The notes beneath the pieces were generated by a model. The model did no database searches, was not told the origin of the DNA, and saw only the letters and a program-made list of their open reading frames with translations. From positions 58,961,455-59,025,454 of the forward strand of contig CM051517.1 in NCBI GenBank assembly GCA_028015205.1: a stretch of DNA of 64,000 nucleotides. The letters run 5' to 3'. Shown here piece by piece: positions 37,031-49,615 of the stretch. Numbering within the stretch: the first letter of the stretch is position 1; each line of letters opens with the position of its first letter. The translations under genes and the position numbers were made by a program. This DNA is from Mytilisepta virgata (Eukaryota > Mollusca > Bivalvia > Mytilida > Mytilidae).

Positions 37031-40000
37031 TATTAATATCAAACAGAATACGCATATTGATAGCAATTAAGAAAATGGATAGTGAAATACATTAGTTTTA
37101 TAAATAGGGGCAAGCGGCAAGTCTAATTTTGATTCAAAAGCAGCACTTTTAGTAATGCATAATTCTTTTGAGAGAAATTCCATCGTCATATACAGAAGAA
37201 AAAGAAAATAAAAAATGTTCAACTCTATAGTCTGAAAGACAATTCTACGAGTGACGTTTTACTCTAACGTTATTCCATAAGTTCCGTCGAGTATTCAAAC
37301 AATCGAATGTTGACTAATGGACTTGATTTAGTGTGATACAATAAAGAACACTTGAGACAGCATTTAAACAAATCGAAAACAGAATATGTTCAGACCATTG
37401 TACTTTTATAGAGATTCCCCATTCAAGGCTACCATCTAATCTCTGAAAAATAAGATGAAAAGTACAGACACACTCTGAGCTACTGGAAATCATCTTCAGG
37501 GCGTTTTGTCATAATGTCGATTTCTAGTTTATCTTATGATTTGATATTGCGGCAGGTGATTCTCTTCAATGTCGTATAGGTTCGTCTTACTATTGGCCTC
37601 ATTTCAAGACTAAACTTCTTGCAAATCGTATGCCTGGGATCGCATGAAATGAAGGATATGACGGTATGCCTCCATAATACAACACTCTCCAAAATTTGAT
37701 ATCGTTGTGTGACACTTAGTGAAGCGCAACTGCTATGGAAGAATGTGCCTTATTGTAGGACCAGTTGAATGAACTAAATTTCTTATAAAATAACAAGTAC
37801 AATTAGCAATTTTTGAAAATTACTCGATTGTCACAAAGAATTTCAAGATGAGGAAAGAAGTGTGATTTTATTAAGTATTTTTTATTTAAGAAATTGAAAG
37901 AACCAAATTATGTAGAAAACAGTATAATAGACGGTTTTATACCTTCGCCGAATCTGTTTGCAGTTAATCAAGGATCCAACCAAAACTGCAACTGTTAGGA
38001 TGTGGGGTGTTTTTGGCTTTTTTTTTTATCATGTTTCATTCGAAAAGTTACTAAAGTATATAGATATTAAATGGTTGTTTTTCGATAATAACGTAAGATA
38101 AAATATAAAAGCAAGCATCACAAAAATTGTAAAGAATACTCCTATAATACATTTTTTATCTATCATACAGTCGAAATGCATTAACAGCTTATCTCATAAG
38201 TGTACTTAGATTACAAAACTCTAAAAATCCATTACGTACATAAATATTTACGTAGACAATAATACTAATTACCAGGATATAAATACACAAACTTTTCATC
38301 AAAGAGCAATTTCTGACGTTTTCCTTCAGAGTTGTTCATGCCTTTGAGTACAATCTGCTGAGCCGTTTCGCTTTGATTAAATCTTATTTAATAAAAAAAT
38401 AGTAAACACTGGTAGATTTCTACTACAGATCACTGCAAGAAGTAAAGGTATCGCTGTTAAGTTTTAGATGTATGCTGTAATTTTTGAAACAATTCGCTGC
38501 CTTGTTGATAATACTTCTACAGTTCTATGGCGGGTCCGTGTGAGTTCTGTTGCTTCTGTCAACTGAAACCGACTATTCTACCGAATTTGGGAGTTTCCTG
38601 ATTGTTATTTGATGTTGTAAATGATGAAAGCGGCCATTTTTGAAGAGGCTTCGATGCTTACATTATTTTGTTTCCTGGTTTTGATATATGTTTGGCATTT
38701 AATGAATAAAAAAATCAATACATAGCAATACTCTACGATTTCCAAAAAGAAAGAAAGAAAGAAGAAAAAATAGGCCATATTCTATAAATATTTGCTTTTT
38801 AGTATCGAGGATGCTAAAACCTTTTTTTTTCAAGATATTTCATTTTGTACAACTCATTTCGACTTTCATGTTCGTGATAAAGTTTTATTGGTGAGTTGCA
38901 AAAATAATAAACAAATTCTTATACAGACAAACAAGTAACATTATTACATATTTGCCTCAGGATAATCCATAATGATGCTTCTTAGTGATGTGATGTTATT
39001 TTGAAAAAGTTCCGTAAAAATCAATATTGGGGTAGATATCACAAACTGTAGATGATGAAAACACGGCAGCCGTACTTTCGATGCATGAGAACAATGGCTT
39101 CTTTCTATACAAAGTAAAAGATGTCTTTACAAAAGAAGACAGCAATTATCAACCTACTTGCAATACAGCAATCCTTTCCTATATTTATATTTATATCATA
39201 TGATAAACGCCTGTTTATCTCTCTCCTGCATAACAATTGATAATATTAAATATTATCATTATGATTTATTATTATTATTATTTAAAGAATCGCTGTAATA
39301 TTATTTTCTTGATTTGATTAATTCTAGTTATTTAACTACGAGTATAGCTGCAAATAAACTAATTTCCTATCTCTTTCATAGCCAATGTTAGTTCGGAACA
39401 AATTTTTCAACCATAATAATATGTATCTAAATGGGTAATACACCATTACACAAATTGGAAATATTTCATCGAATCACATTCCATATATTTCTATGCATAT
39501 TGTAAAAATTTGACAATAACCAGTTGTTATGAATTAGAGAAATAAGTGGTGCAAAAAGAATGTTACAGATTTCTTAAAAGACCCAATTTCACGTTACTCC
39601 TACAGAAAAATCCAACAAATTATACATACCAAAGAGTACCATTACCTAATTATGACTGAAGAATATAAATTTGTAAAGGAAATCAAAGTGTATTTATTAA
39701 TTAAAAACAGAGCTGTCTGTATCATTGAATATAAAATTTGGGTCAAATATTTTATAGGAAAACCACTAGCAGCAACGAAGCAACAGACTTTCAGCCGGTC
39801 TATAGCAATGTTACACGAAGCTAATATCCGGATGAGGCATTGATTAAAACAGAATGAATCCATCAGCTACTGACATGTCTATATTAATATATAAATGTAG
39901 TTTATGTTGGCTTCCAGATGGCTGAAATCTATTCTCTAATACGTTTCCAGATGCTACTTTCATTATTGATATACGTTCAGAAATTGGGAATTATATTACC

Positions 40001-40777
40001 TGTAATTATTGTATACTACTTGAAATCGCTCATTTTTTTAAGTTTATTGCCTAAAGTTCCTGGCATGATAGTCTGCAAAAGAAGTATATTGCCGAAATTA
40101 TAATGTTCCCTACAGGCTTCGTTGGCTGGGTGCGGCGCCCTCTCATTTTTATTATTCCTTATCCGTTTTTAGTGTAATTAATGGCACCTACTTTTTGTAA
40201 TCTTATATTCTGTCATTTCATGTTGATTATGTACACAATACTTGAAGCTATGAAATTTAAAAAAAAATATATTCGCTTGACTTTTCATTCACGCGAAAAC
40301 AAAGATTTTGTTAGTGAGCAAAATATAAGCGAGCCTTATTTTATTCGAAAAGTGGACTGTGAATAAGACAGATCTGGGATTAATTTTGTCGTATAAGTCA
40401 TTTCCTGTACCATCCGATCGTTATGGTCAATGATTGGGCTTTGACATGATTTAAAAATACATGTGATAAAATTATCAGTTAACAATTCTGTAATTCTGTT
40501 TAGCAAAATTGACTTTATTCGAATTTAAAAACAAAAAATTAGGCTCATTTTATTTTCTTGCTATTATACTGCTTTATGATTTTTCACGTTCTTATCTGAT
40601 AAAAGTTAATCTGTATAAAAGCTTTTGTAGCGCATCTGACATAATTATCCTAATACAGGATCGAATTCTATTTATAATTGATTAATCGTAATGCATTATC
40701 TTTTCAGCAGCGATCAAGGCCAATAAATATCGAAAGCCGAAACAATAACCATAAATTTTTAAGCAAAGCCAAAATGA
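37031..40777. other. Noncoding stretch
   Basis: Short ORFs only. GGCTTCGTTGGCTGGGTG near 40115 faintly resembles the SINE head but is too decayed to call. Confidence 0.55.
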
Positions 40778-40815
40778 CCCCCCCCCCCCCCAAAAAAAAA
40801 AAAAAGAAAAAAAAA
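40778..40815 (+). repeat. C14 then A-rich run
   Basis: Fourteen C followed by A14 and A-rich sequence broken by single G bases. Confidence 0.95.
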
Positions 40816-40924
40816 GAATGCATTAAATAGAAATAGAAACTAAAGTATAATGACTCAAAATCGATAAAAGGACAAAACTGTACCCTAGGACTAAGCGTTA
40901 CCCCGTAGTTCCCAAAAAAGTTTT

Positions 40925-40948
40925 TTAAGGGGGTACAGAACACCTTAA
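40925..40948 (+). mobile_element. Left-end remnant of the TTAA MITE family
   Basis: TTAAGGGGGTACAGAACACC followed by TTAA matches the left end at 4953. No right end follows, so it is a fragment or excision remnant. Confidence 0.55.
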
Positions 40949-43199
40949 ATAACAAGTATCAGTTTCAAATACATGTAATATCAATTGCAATTGAATTTGT
41001 GATACTCGAGATTTGAATCCAACTATGAGTCCATTCTATGACACAATTTTGCTGTAATTTGGATCTTAATGTTTGTATAATTCGACAAATAATGCTTCAT
41101 CGGCAGTGAAAAGGCCAAAAATGTTTAAACAATAATCAACAAAACAGTGTTGGATCGACAGAACCAGATTTTCCTTCACCACTTTTTTAGAGCCACACCA
41201 TGTACAACGCCATAATAACAAGATTTTTCCGTTGGTATGTAAAAACTTATAAAAAGATAAATCCATAAAGATTAATTTATATATTTAATTAAACCAAGAA
41301 AGAACTTAAAAATGTGTTATTTGATTCAAGCTGACGTTCAATAAACAGGACATGTATAAATTTTCTAGAGACAGCTCATATGTCAATACATGTCAATAGC
41401 AGAGTAATAACATACTACCCTCTGTCAAAGATAAAATGGACAAAAATACCAAGGAAGCAATCCAAAAGAAACATTTGAAAGACAATACAGAGGATAAAAA
41501 ATGTATAAATACAAAAAAAAAAGAAAAAAAAAATGCTCAAAAACACTTGAAAATGAAAACTATGTGAACCAATCTAACTACTTTATAGCGGGTTATTCAT
41601 GCAAATGTAAAATTCTCGGATCCAGAAAGTGTACCGAATAATTTTGCGTTTAAAATTTTGGCTGATTGCTTATTTTGCATCGCACGTACGACTCCAAAGG
41701 TAATAGAGCGGACTAAATTTTGGGGATTTTTTTTATCGAACCCTTAAGTAAACGAAAATTATAACCCGAAAAAATAACTCGCTACACGGTATATTAAAGC
41801 CGCGAGTAAGCCTCTTCATGGTTGAATCTCGGTCAACTCATTCACACTTATGCAGAAAATCACTGATTTATCCAAGACAGCACTCTAAAGTGTTCATTTG
41901 TCATTTTTCCGTAGAATTCACCAAAATCGCAAAAATTTCAATGAAAAGACCTGATATATTATTCAAAATCAAAACAGCAACCTGTTAAGATATTAAATAC
42001 ATATCCCCATATGAACCTCGTAATAATATTTTCCGTTCTGTTTTTGATGTGCTATATATTTGGAACAATACTGAAACATGGCCATTATTATACGCGGAGT
42101 ACTATAAGACTAAAATTTCCATTAAAATTTCCATCTGAGACATATTTGCACAGCAGTAACACAGTAATTTTTATGTTATTTTGTAACATTGTAAAGACAC
42201 AGAAATATAAAATAAGGATTAGAAATGCATATAACAATAAATTTTTTCGTGTAACTGGGATGATAAAAATCATATAATCTGGAAACAATGTCATTATCAT
42301 CTTCGTAGTAATAAATTTAAATATGTTTTTCATTAATATTTTATGTAATACTTAAATCGATGGACACAAATAGAAGAGTTATGCATGTCGATAAGAATTT
42401 CCATGTGTTATATTTTAGAATTGCATGTAAAAGTATTTGGTGCCTTGTCTTAATTTTCTTTCCACTTATACAATGTTAAGTTACTATTTCTGTTGAACAT
42501 GCTTACCGCTTCGAAGCACATAAAAACACTATACGGCAGGTAATTGTGACGATTCTTGTTGGAAATTGTCTTGTTTTGTGCTGTCTTGCTCTCTGGATGG
42601 ATTTGCTCTATGCATGTTTATTTTTCTGTTGAATCTTTGCCTATTTGTACTCGGACTAACGGTTCTTTGTCTTCATTATTTTTTTGTCTTTGAATTCGAT
42701 TGCTCTGGTTTAAACCTTCGTCATAATTTTATGAATTTGGGTCTAGTTTCACAAATATTCGTAAGACTATACGATTATCCGTAAGTATAATACCGAGTTC
42801 CGGTTTTCAGTGCATTTTTTCTAGTGCAAATATCCGACAGAGGCTCCCTACGCTGCATTTGTAAATGTTAATATTGGTTCTATAGGTGACCTAGAACATA
42901 TGGATCTTGAACCAGTCCTGTTGGTAATCGTATACATATTTTTGAAACTCGGACCAGAGTCTTGAAATCGATACTTATAATAGCGACAACTCTTTGGTAG
43001 ACTAATAATAATATAATCAATTTTAATAATGAACATTTGACAATCAGCCTCAAACCGGTGATATTGGGTACTATAATGACATTGAGATGGGAGAAATTCT
43101 TACTGTTGAAGTCCACTACGACTTTAATATGCAGAACGGCAATAAAAGCTGTTTCCTTTACTTGAACTGTCTTCCATTGACACCAGATGAAGATTGAAT
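40949..43199. other. Noncoding stretch
   Basis: ORFs at 42011-42277 and 42088-42333 overlap on opposite strands and look like chance. The minus ORF at 42880-43239 runs antisense to the upstream edge of the retroelement relic. Confidence 0.5.
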
Positions 43200-43808
43200 A
43201 TAAAACTTTTCTACAAACGGGATGACTTTGACTTTCCAATCGTCAACTTCCCATTTTAAAGCGGCAATATTCCAGAAGCGCTGGCGTATGGAGTATATAT
43301 TTCACAACTCATACGTTATTCCAGAGCTTGTGACATATACATTGACTTCCTGGACAGAGCCCGGCTCCTGACAGAAAAGTTGCTCAGACAGGGGTATGTT
43401 GCTACTAAGTTGGAGCCATCCTTATTAAAGTTTTATGGACGTCTTCATGACTTGGTTGACAGGTATGAAAAAACCGTTTCCCAAATGAAAATGGTATACC
43501 TTGCTCATACCGATTTGACATGGGCAGCATGGCGGATGTCCTGCAGGAAGCAGAGACTGATTACTCTTCCGGAGCACCTTAGTCTACCCCCGGTTTTTTT
43601 GGTGGTTTCCATTTTTGTTGATATGTTTTCAGTTTTTAATTGTTATGCATGTATTGTTTTGGTCTTGTCTTCGTTGTTCTCCGGAGTTTGTCAGTTGTTT
43701 CGATTTTTCCCTCCTTCGAATATCCCTTTGGTATTTCTTGACTTTACTTTATTCGCCATGTGTATTATTTTCAAGCCAGAACTGACAATAAATTCTGCGT
43801 TTCTGTAA
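43200..43808 (+). pseudogene. Reverse-transcriptase retroelement relic: C-terminus plus 3' tail
   Basis: A frame from about 43218 reads KRDDFDFPIVNFPF. It is cut by TAA at 43257-43259, then resumes through AYGVYISQLIRYSRAC (43281 on) to KFYGRLHDLVDRYEKTVSQ. I recognise this as the C-terminal end of a reverse-transcriptase protein abundant in bivalve genomes; the catalytic domain is absent. Downstream, from about 43500, comes the usual 3' tail with TTCCGGAGCACC and CCCTTTGGTATTTCTTGACT. The internal stop and missing upstream domains make it a dead copy. The retroelement class is not assigned. Confidence 0.8.
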
Positions 43809-46249
43809 ATATCAAGTTTGATAAAATGATAGGTATACCTTAACATAATCGTTCATTTACAGAATAAACCCCCGGAATAAATCTCACTTCAGTAAGCAAT
43901 AAAGATTTGATTGCAGGCTTCTGTTTCAACCTTTTGGCGCCTTGATGAAAAGTAACATTTAGTGAGAAAATCTGATCAAAAAGGTGCCTAATTATCAACA
44001 AAATCTACAGCACAGATCAGATACTTTGATTATATATAAGCTGTGGGATTTATCGCAAAGAACGGATCAAAGCAAAAGAGTACATAAGGAGCTTAAATAT
44101 AAACTTTACGAAGAGGAGGTTTAAAACCTTTGCGCCATTAACTCTTAGTTTTGTTATATGGCTACAGAGGAAAATTATGAAAGACTATCTTCTCTTCACC
44201 AAAACACTGACAAAGAGAACATATTTAAATTAATTATAGATTTCCATTTAATATCTTCTTATCTTAATCCTTGCCATAATGCAATTGGTCTTCAGTATGC
44301 TGTAAAATTTGTCTGCTGATTATATAAAAAAAATTAGTTTTTTCCGTTCTTCAGCTTTAGATTTCCATTTTCTGTTTTATCTTACAACAACAAAAAAATG
44401 AATTTACGAGTTTTGTTTTAGATTTTGAAAACGTTATCTTTGAGTCTTTTTCCACTTTTAACGTTGACTTTGTGAGAATATTTTGTCATCGATCACCTGC
44501 ACAAACTTCTGTGTAAATTTGTCCTTTCAATATTTGCGTTTCTCTGCGTGTTGATTCTGCAAGAAAACGTGACAATACCGAGATTTGTAAAATTAATTAA
44601 TGGATTTAACACCGGAATTATTTATATTTTTACGTTGTTTACGTTTTGCACATTTTATGATTTAGCAGATTACTACTCGTCGAAAGTCTTCATTAGAATT
44701 CTTCCTGCGGATATAACTTCGATTTATAAATAAGTGCTGCGTTATTGTGCAGGCATGGTCTTACAAATCGTAAAGAATTTGTTTTTGTAACAAAAATAAC
44801 CCATTCACGTAACGCTGATAATCATTGTAAAAATATAATCCCTCGAGGATAAAAAGACTTTAAGTTTAAACTACACTAGTAGTATGTTTTTATGTAACTT
44901 TGCAATAAAAGATAGAAATAAACAAAGAAACGAAAACCAACTGGCAAAGGAATTCTAAGACTTGTTTATACTTCTCAACAATACTATTTTAAAGAGTCTC
45001 ACAAGGAATAATTTCTTTCTATAAAGTCATACACAGCGGTACAAAAAATGCAGGATCTATTCATTTTCAAGTAATCTTCTCATAAAAGATAATCCCTGTC
45101 AGGAATTCAAGTCGTAAATCCGTACAAAATGGCTTTGATTTTCCTGTAAAATAGCATTAATAAAATATTTACACATCTTCAAAAGCAGTGATCTCGATGG
45201 TACTTAAATATACACAAAGGTTATTGTCGTGGACAATATGTCTGCAGCTGCATTTTACTATGAACTGACCATTTATGAAAATCTAGCATAAAAGTGGATT
45301 AAGCGGGTTTAAAAGAACGGAATTTTAACGACGACGAAAATTCAGATAATTTTTACATTTAAAGATGTGCATATACAATATGACCAGTAACCATGAGATC
45401 AGTAGTTAGTATACCTTTGTACTGTGTACTAGTTTTGAACTGTTCCCGTGTAATACTACAAGTCAAAACATATCTGCATGGCTTGAATTTTTCTTCTATT
45501 CCCTGAAAATGGGATATAATTGCCGTTTTATTTACATCTTCATGTAATTTGAACATTCTGAATCTTAACTGCACAATGACAAAGATGATATGATAACAGA
45601 ATACCCTTTGAATACTACTCGCAGTTATAACAAAAATATTTTGTAGACGTTCTGGTAGCTTCAGTTTTATCAAAGTAAAAAAATGGGAAAATAAAAAAAA
45701 TGGTAGGGACTTGTAGTAAATCTGTGGTTCTTACAAAAGGAAAATAATCATAATATAATATTGAAGTGATTACAATTTTTTTAAAAATGTTTTAACAATA
45801 ATAACCAAGGAGGCAATTTAAAAGATCAAATGAAAACCAGAATAATGTACTAGAATCAGGAACAGTAACCATTTTGACAATCATGTACAAGAGTAACACT
45901 AAAACGAACCAAAAATATCAAATTCATGAATGAGAATCAGAAAAGTGCAAAAAACTGTAACAGTCACAATGTTTACGCCAATAAAAAAAGTTAAGAGTAA
46001 CATCAGTGACCTTTGTTATGTGCGATATATATATGTTATATGATGGACATATCTTTCAGACATTTAACCATATTAAGCTTTATTCATCAAATCTTGACCA
46101 GGTTTTATACGATCTAGCAATATTTAACTACAACCTGAAAAGAGAGAAAACACCCATGCAACATTGGGTTACCGGTGGAAAAACTTGTGACTGTAACAAG
46201 AATACAAAGACAATGGACAACATAAAAAGCAAACTCCGAACTAGTATGC
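43809..46249. other. Noncoding stretch
   Basis: A 104-residue minus ORF at 45359-45673 has no motif I recognise. Otherwise nothing. Confidence 0.5.
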
Positions 46250-46400
46250 ATCATTGTTTAGGGGCCAGCTGAAGTCCGCTTCCGGGTGCGGGATTTTCTC
46301 GCTGCTTTGAAGATCCATTGGTGGCCTTGGGCCGTTTTCTGCTCTTTGGTCGAGTTGTTTTCTCTTTGACACATTCCCCGTTTCCATACTCTATTCTATT
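46250..46400 (+). repeat. Dispersed mussel-type repeat end
   Basis: It contains GGGGCCAGCTGAAGTCCGC, GGGTGCGGGATTTTCTCGCT, GGTGGCCTTGGGCCG, and TCTTTGACACATTCCCC. I recognise this word order from many mussel sequences. The 88-residue ORF ending at 46272 runs into it and is not a gene. Confidence 0.65.
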
Positions 46401-46604
46401 TAAGAAGTTACAGGGAAAATACTACAGCAGCATTCAAATCACACGTATATACGTTTTAAATGGTTCAATGAATGTTTATAGATACTAACATTAGTGTTAG
46501 GTGTTTCCTATTTTTAGAGATTTTTCTAATTAATGATTCCGATGAAGGTACATTTAAAACGGTCATATTCTTATTGATATAAATTATTTGATTTTCCTAC
46601 AAAG

Positions 46605-46985
46605 ACAAGGCAGCGGTCCTTTTGCGCCAATTACTGTGTTTCAGGGGTATCATTTGCGCCAATTTTTTTTTCAAATGTATTAATTGCGCCAATATTCAGA
46701 ACTCATTTGCGCCAATTTACATGAACACATATTGATCGTACATATTAAAGATTAATATATATTTATTCTTATTTTTGTAGTTAGTATTATATTTTATGTT
46801 TTATGTCCCAAGCCCAGATAAAGGAGGAGGGAAGTCATTTTTCTTTTAATTGGCGCAATCGTATATTTTATTTTTGGCGCAAATGAAACGATGTAATTTT
46901 AAAACAGGTGGCGCAAACGTAGCATTGGATAAAAAAAGTTGTGGCGCAAAAGGACGCATTTTTGGCGCAAACGGATCTCTCCCAG
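46605..46985. repeat. Inverted cluster of nine TTGCGCCAA/TTGGCGCAA motifs
   Basis: Four TTGCGCCAA motifs start at 46622, 46654, 46684 and 46707. Five reverse-orientation TGGCGCAA motifs start at 46851, 46875, 46909, 46942 and 46963. The spacings read inward (32, 30, 23 on the left; 21, 33, 34, 24 on the right) roughly mirror each other. GTCCTTTTGCGCCA near the left edge is matched by TGGCGCAAAAGGAC near the right. It looks like a decayed palindromic element whose arms are short repeats. TTGGCGC resembles E2F and NFI half sites; function is unknown. Confidence 0.9.
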
Positions 46986-48799
46986 AGACAAGTGGCTTTA
47001 TCAGCTGTACTCTTTCTATACACAGATTCTTTAACAGTAGAGAAATCTAATAGATAAGTAATGTTTTGCATTGCCTTCTCCTTTCCCCTTTTAGTAAAGA
47101 GTCCCGACATCATAACACAGTTCTCAAATATCAACACATGCAGTCAGTATCTCATAATTTTGAATATAGTTATCTTTGATAAATAGCTCATCTCCGACAC
47201 AGTTTTGATTGAAATGACATATATTAGTGTCCGACAAACGTCTTAATGGGATACTAGTCATAAACTAGCAATAAATGTAAGATAAAGGAAAAGATTTCAA
47301 AAGATGACCAGAAATTAATATACTTGACCAGATGAGAAATGTGTTGTATATCTTTCTCAGTATAGATATCTGTCGAATACGTTATTCTATTTTACAATAA
47401 CATGTATTCGTTGATCATCTGTTTAATCATGCTGACTAGCATAATAATATCTTCTTATCTACATTTTTTAGATTTGGTTTGAAAGGAATCTTTCATCTTT
47501 TAGGTTCGAACCAATGTGGGTAGATCAGCATTTTGTTGGGATTTTGGAATAGGTGTAGAAAAGTTCGACATAAATTCAATAATCCACACTGTACGAATTA
47601 AGAGCCATTCGCGGTATTCCCAGACTGATTTTTATACACAACCCAATGAATGGTTGAATTGTTTAAAAAAAACTGTGGATGTTCACACGTGCAGCTGCTT
47701 AGTTTCATATGAATATATGTATAAGAAATGTAGAAATGTAATTTTATCATATTAAAATATGTAAAACAAATCTAAACGACTACCTTCTCATTTTTAACTA
47801 GTTCAGATTGATCGGAGATAGTGAACGTTCTGTGAAATGGGGAATTATTATGTAATTTTAATGGGAAATTTAAAATTTTATTCTAAATACATTTTATATC
47901 ACTTTACCCTTGTTAAAAGTGTAGGCCTTGTGATTATAAAGAGCTTTCCCACTTATACGAATTATTCAAAATAGAAGAAATATAACCATGCAATTAAGTT
48001 ACGTAACATTGTTATTTTTAAACCTTTTGTTCAATGTAAATATCCTCTTCAGAACTCAAAGTTTTACACATGGGGCATTAACGACAATGTGAAGATATGG
48101 ATTAGCGTTATTGAGAATCCTACAATAATGATTACATCAAGGGTTTGTCGTGTGGCCCTCAACAAAGAGTAGCATCCCCATACAAGACATGTTAGAAGCT
48201 ATTCGTAATGTGTTGAGTTCTTTCAAATAAATTTGAAAAATCTTGTTTTCATGCGATGGCTCAATCTTAAAAAAATACTTTCATTGACATTTAAAGCATT
48301 TGTGTCGTATTTGTACAACGAATAATTAACGACAAATTTGCTCGTGGTTTCATATGTGCATGTGGATCTAGTCTCTGAAAAGTTACTTTTATAAAATTTC
48401 CGACAAATTTATGTTGTAAAGCATTCATAAAATTGCAATAAAGACGAAATAAAAAGGGGACTTCAAATGTGAATTGACATTAATATGTTTGTCCAGAGAC
48501 CATACACATGTAAAACAAAAATATACAATGTGGCCATCTGTCCTTTTTAACTTTGATATTTGTGCTAGCTATTTAGCGTTATATTGTGGTGTGGGCTCTA
48601 GCCCAAACAACACCTTTTATTAGCTTTCACCATAATGGTTTAAAGTAATTTTACTTACACTATGAAATTTAAAGTAAATGCAGAGTGAACCGTTAATTGG
48701 AATTGTTTGGAGCAGCTGTTTCACACGTTCAAACCGTTAACAGAAAGTATGTTCAGTATCGTATTTATTGTCACCCCATACCTGGAACTGTGAAGTGTT
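46986..48799. other. Noncoding stretch
   Basis: A GGTTCGAACC string near 47502 resembles a tRNA B box, but no cloverleaf can be drawn around it. A 79-residue ORF at 47516-47755 is unrecognised. Confidence 0.5.
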
Positions 48800-48865
48800 T
48801 TTTTTTGCAGAGGCCAGCAAAAGTCTTAATGAACAAGCTTTAACAAAAGACCAATAAATATCCCA
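48800..48865 (+). repeat. Short dispersed repeat, relative of 49545-49615
   Basis: GCCAGCAAAAGTCTTAATGA...CAAG matches GCCAGCATAAGTATTAATGA...CAGG at 49563, followed by similar AT-rich sequence. Confidence 0.45.
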
Positions 48866-48879
48866 AAGCTGTCCATTGT

Positions 48880-49035
48880 CTGTACCAAGTCAGACTATCC
48901 TGAATCTGTATTGTGCTAAAGTTTGTGTTTTGTACTATTTTATGTTATTTTTCTGGGGTTCTGTCTGTTGGGTGGCGTTGATTGATTGGTATGTCATTGT
49001 TGTCATTTCTTTTTATTCATTTTGTTGGTTATTAA
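48880..49035 (+). repeat. Dispersed repeat, relative of 31215-31400
   Basis: It contains GTCTGTACCAAGTCAGACTA, then a T-rich stretch, then TTGATTGATTGGTATGTCAT. This matches the minus strand near 31.3 kb in order and spacing, with small indels. No coding potential was seen. Confidence 0.7.
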
Positions 49036-49544
49036 TAAAAGTAACATAAATGTCTGACCCGAAGTCGTTCATGTTTTTGTTAAACGGATGAAAATCCACC
49101 GATAAGACAATTACAGTATTTTCTCAATTCGAACAGCGTTTCAATCATATGTCGTAAATCTTGAAGTAATATTTAATATAAGCTTTATTTAAAATTTGAC
49201 TATGCACATTTATTAGAATACATATACTAGTATGCAATATACGCAATGAATCCATCGCCATGACAGATTGTCTTTAATTTCCAAAAATGAACCACAGTTT
49301 TCTAGAAGCTTCGAAAAAAAAAATGTACTTGCAGCCAAGCTAGAAAACTTGAATTTTCCAGCAGAGGCATATACATTAAATGAGATTTCGAGCAAATATC
49401 TTTGACATGAAAACCCTGATAGGAATCAGAAATATACAAATGTAAGGCGAGACTGATTGACATGAGGAATTTCCTTGTTTCTGAATGAGAATAGTTGTTT
49501 TCATGCGTTCCGGGCAATTTTTTTTTTCATCAAGGAGTTGCGGG

Positions 49545-49615
49545 CAAAATGACACTTCACAGTGCCAGCATAAGTATTAATGACCAGGTTTTCATAAAAT
49601 AATATTAAATATCTA
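49545..49615 (+). repeat. Short dispersed repeat, relative of 48800-48865
   Basis: Shares GCCAGCAWAAGTMTTAATGA with the 48.8-kb copy and is preceded by CACTTCACAGT. Confidence 0.45.

Noticed and set aside
42880..43239. 119-residue minus ORF
   Set aside because: Antisense to the decayed upstream part of the reverse-transcriptase relic and without recognisable features.
45359..45673. 104-residue minus ORF as a gene
   Set aside because: No domain, no biased codon pattern and no splice context. In this much AT-rich sequence an ORF of this size can arise by chance, though a search could overturn this.
46006..46272. 88-residue ORF ending at a dispersed repeat
   Set aside because: Its C-terminus lies in repeat sequence and no motif is visible upstream.
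47465..47530. tRNA gene suggested by GGTTCGAACC
   Set aside because: No acceptor stem or D and anticodon arms pair at the right distances.
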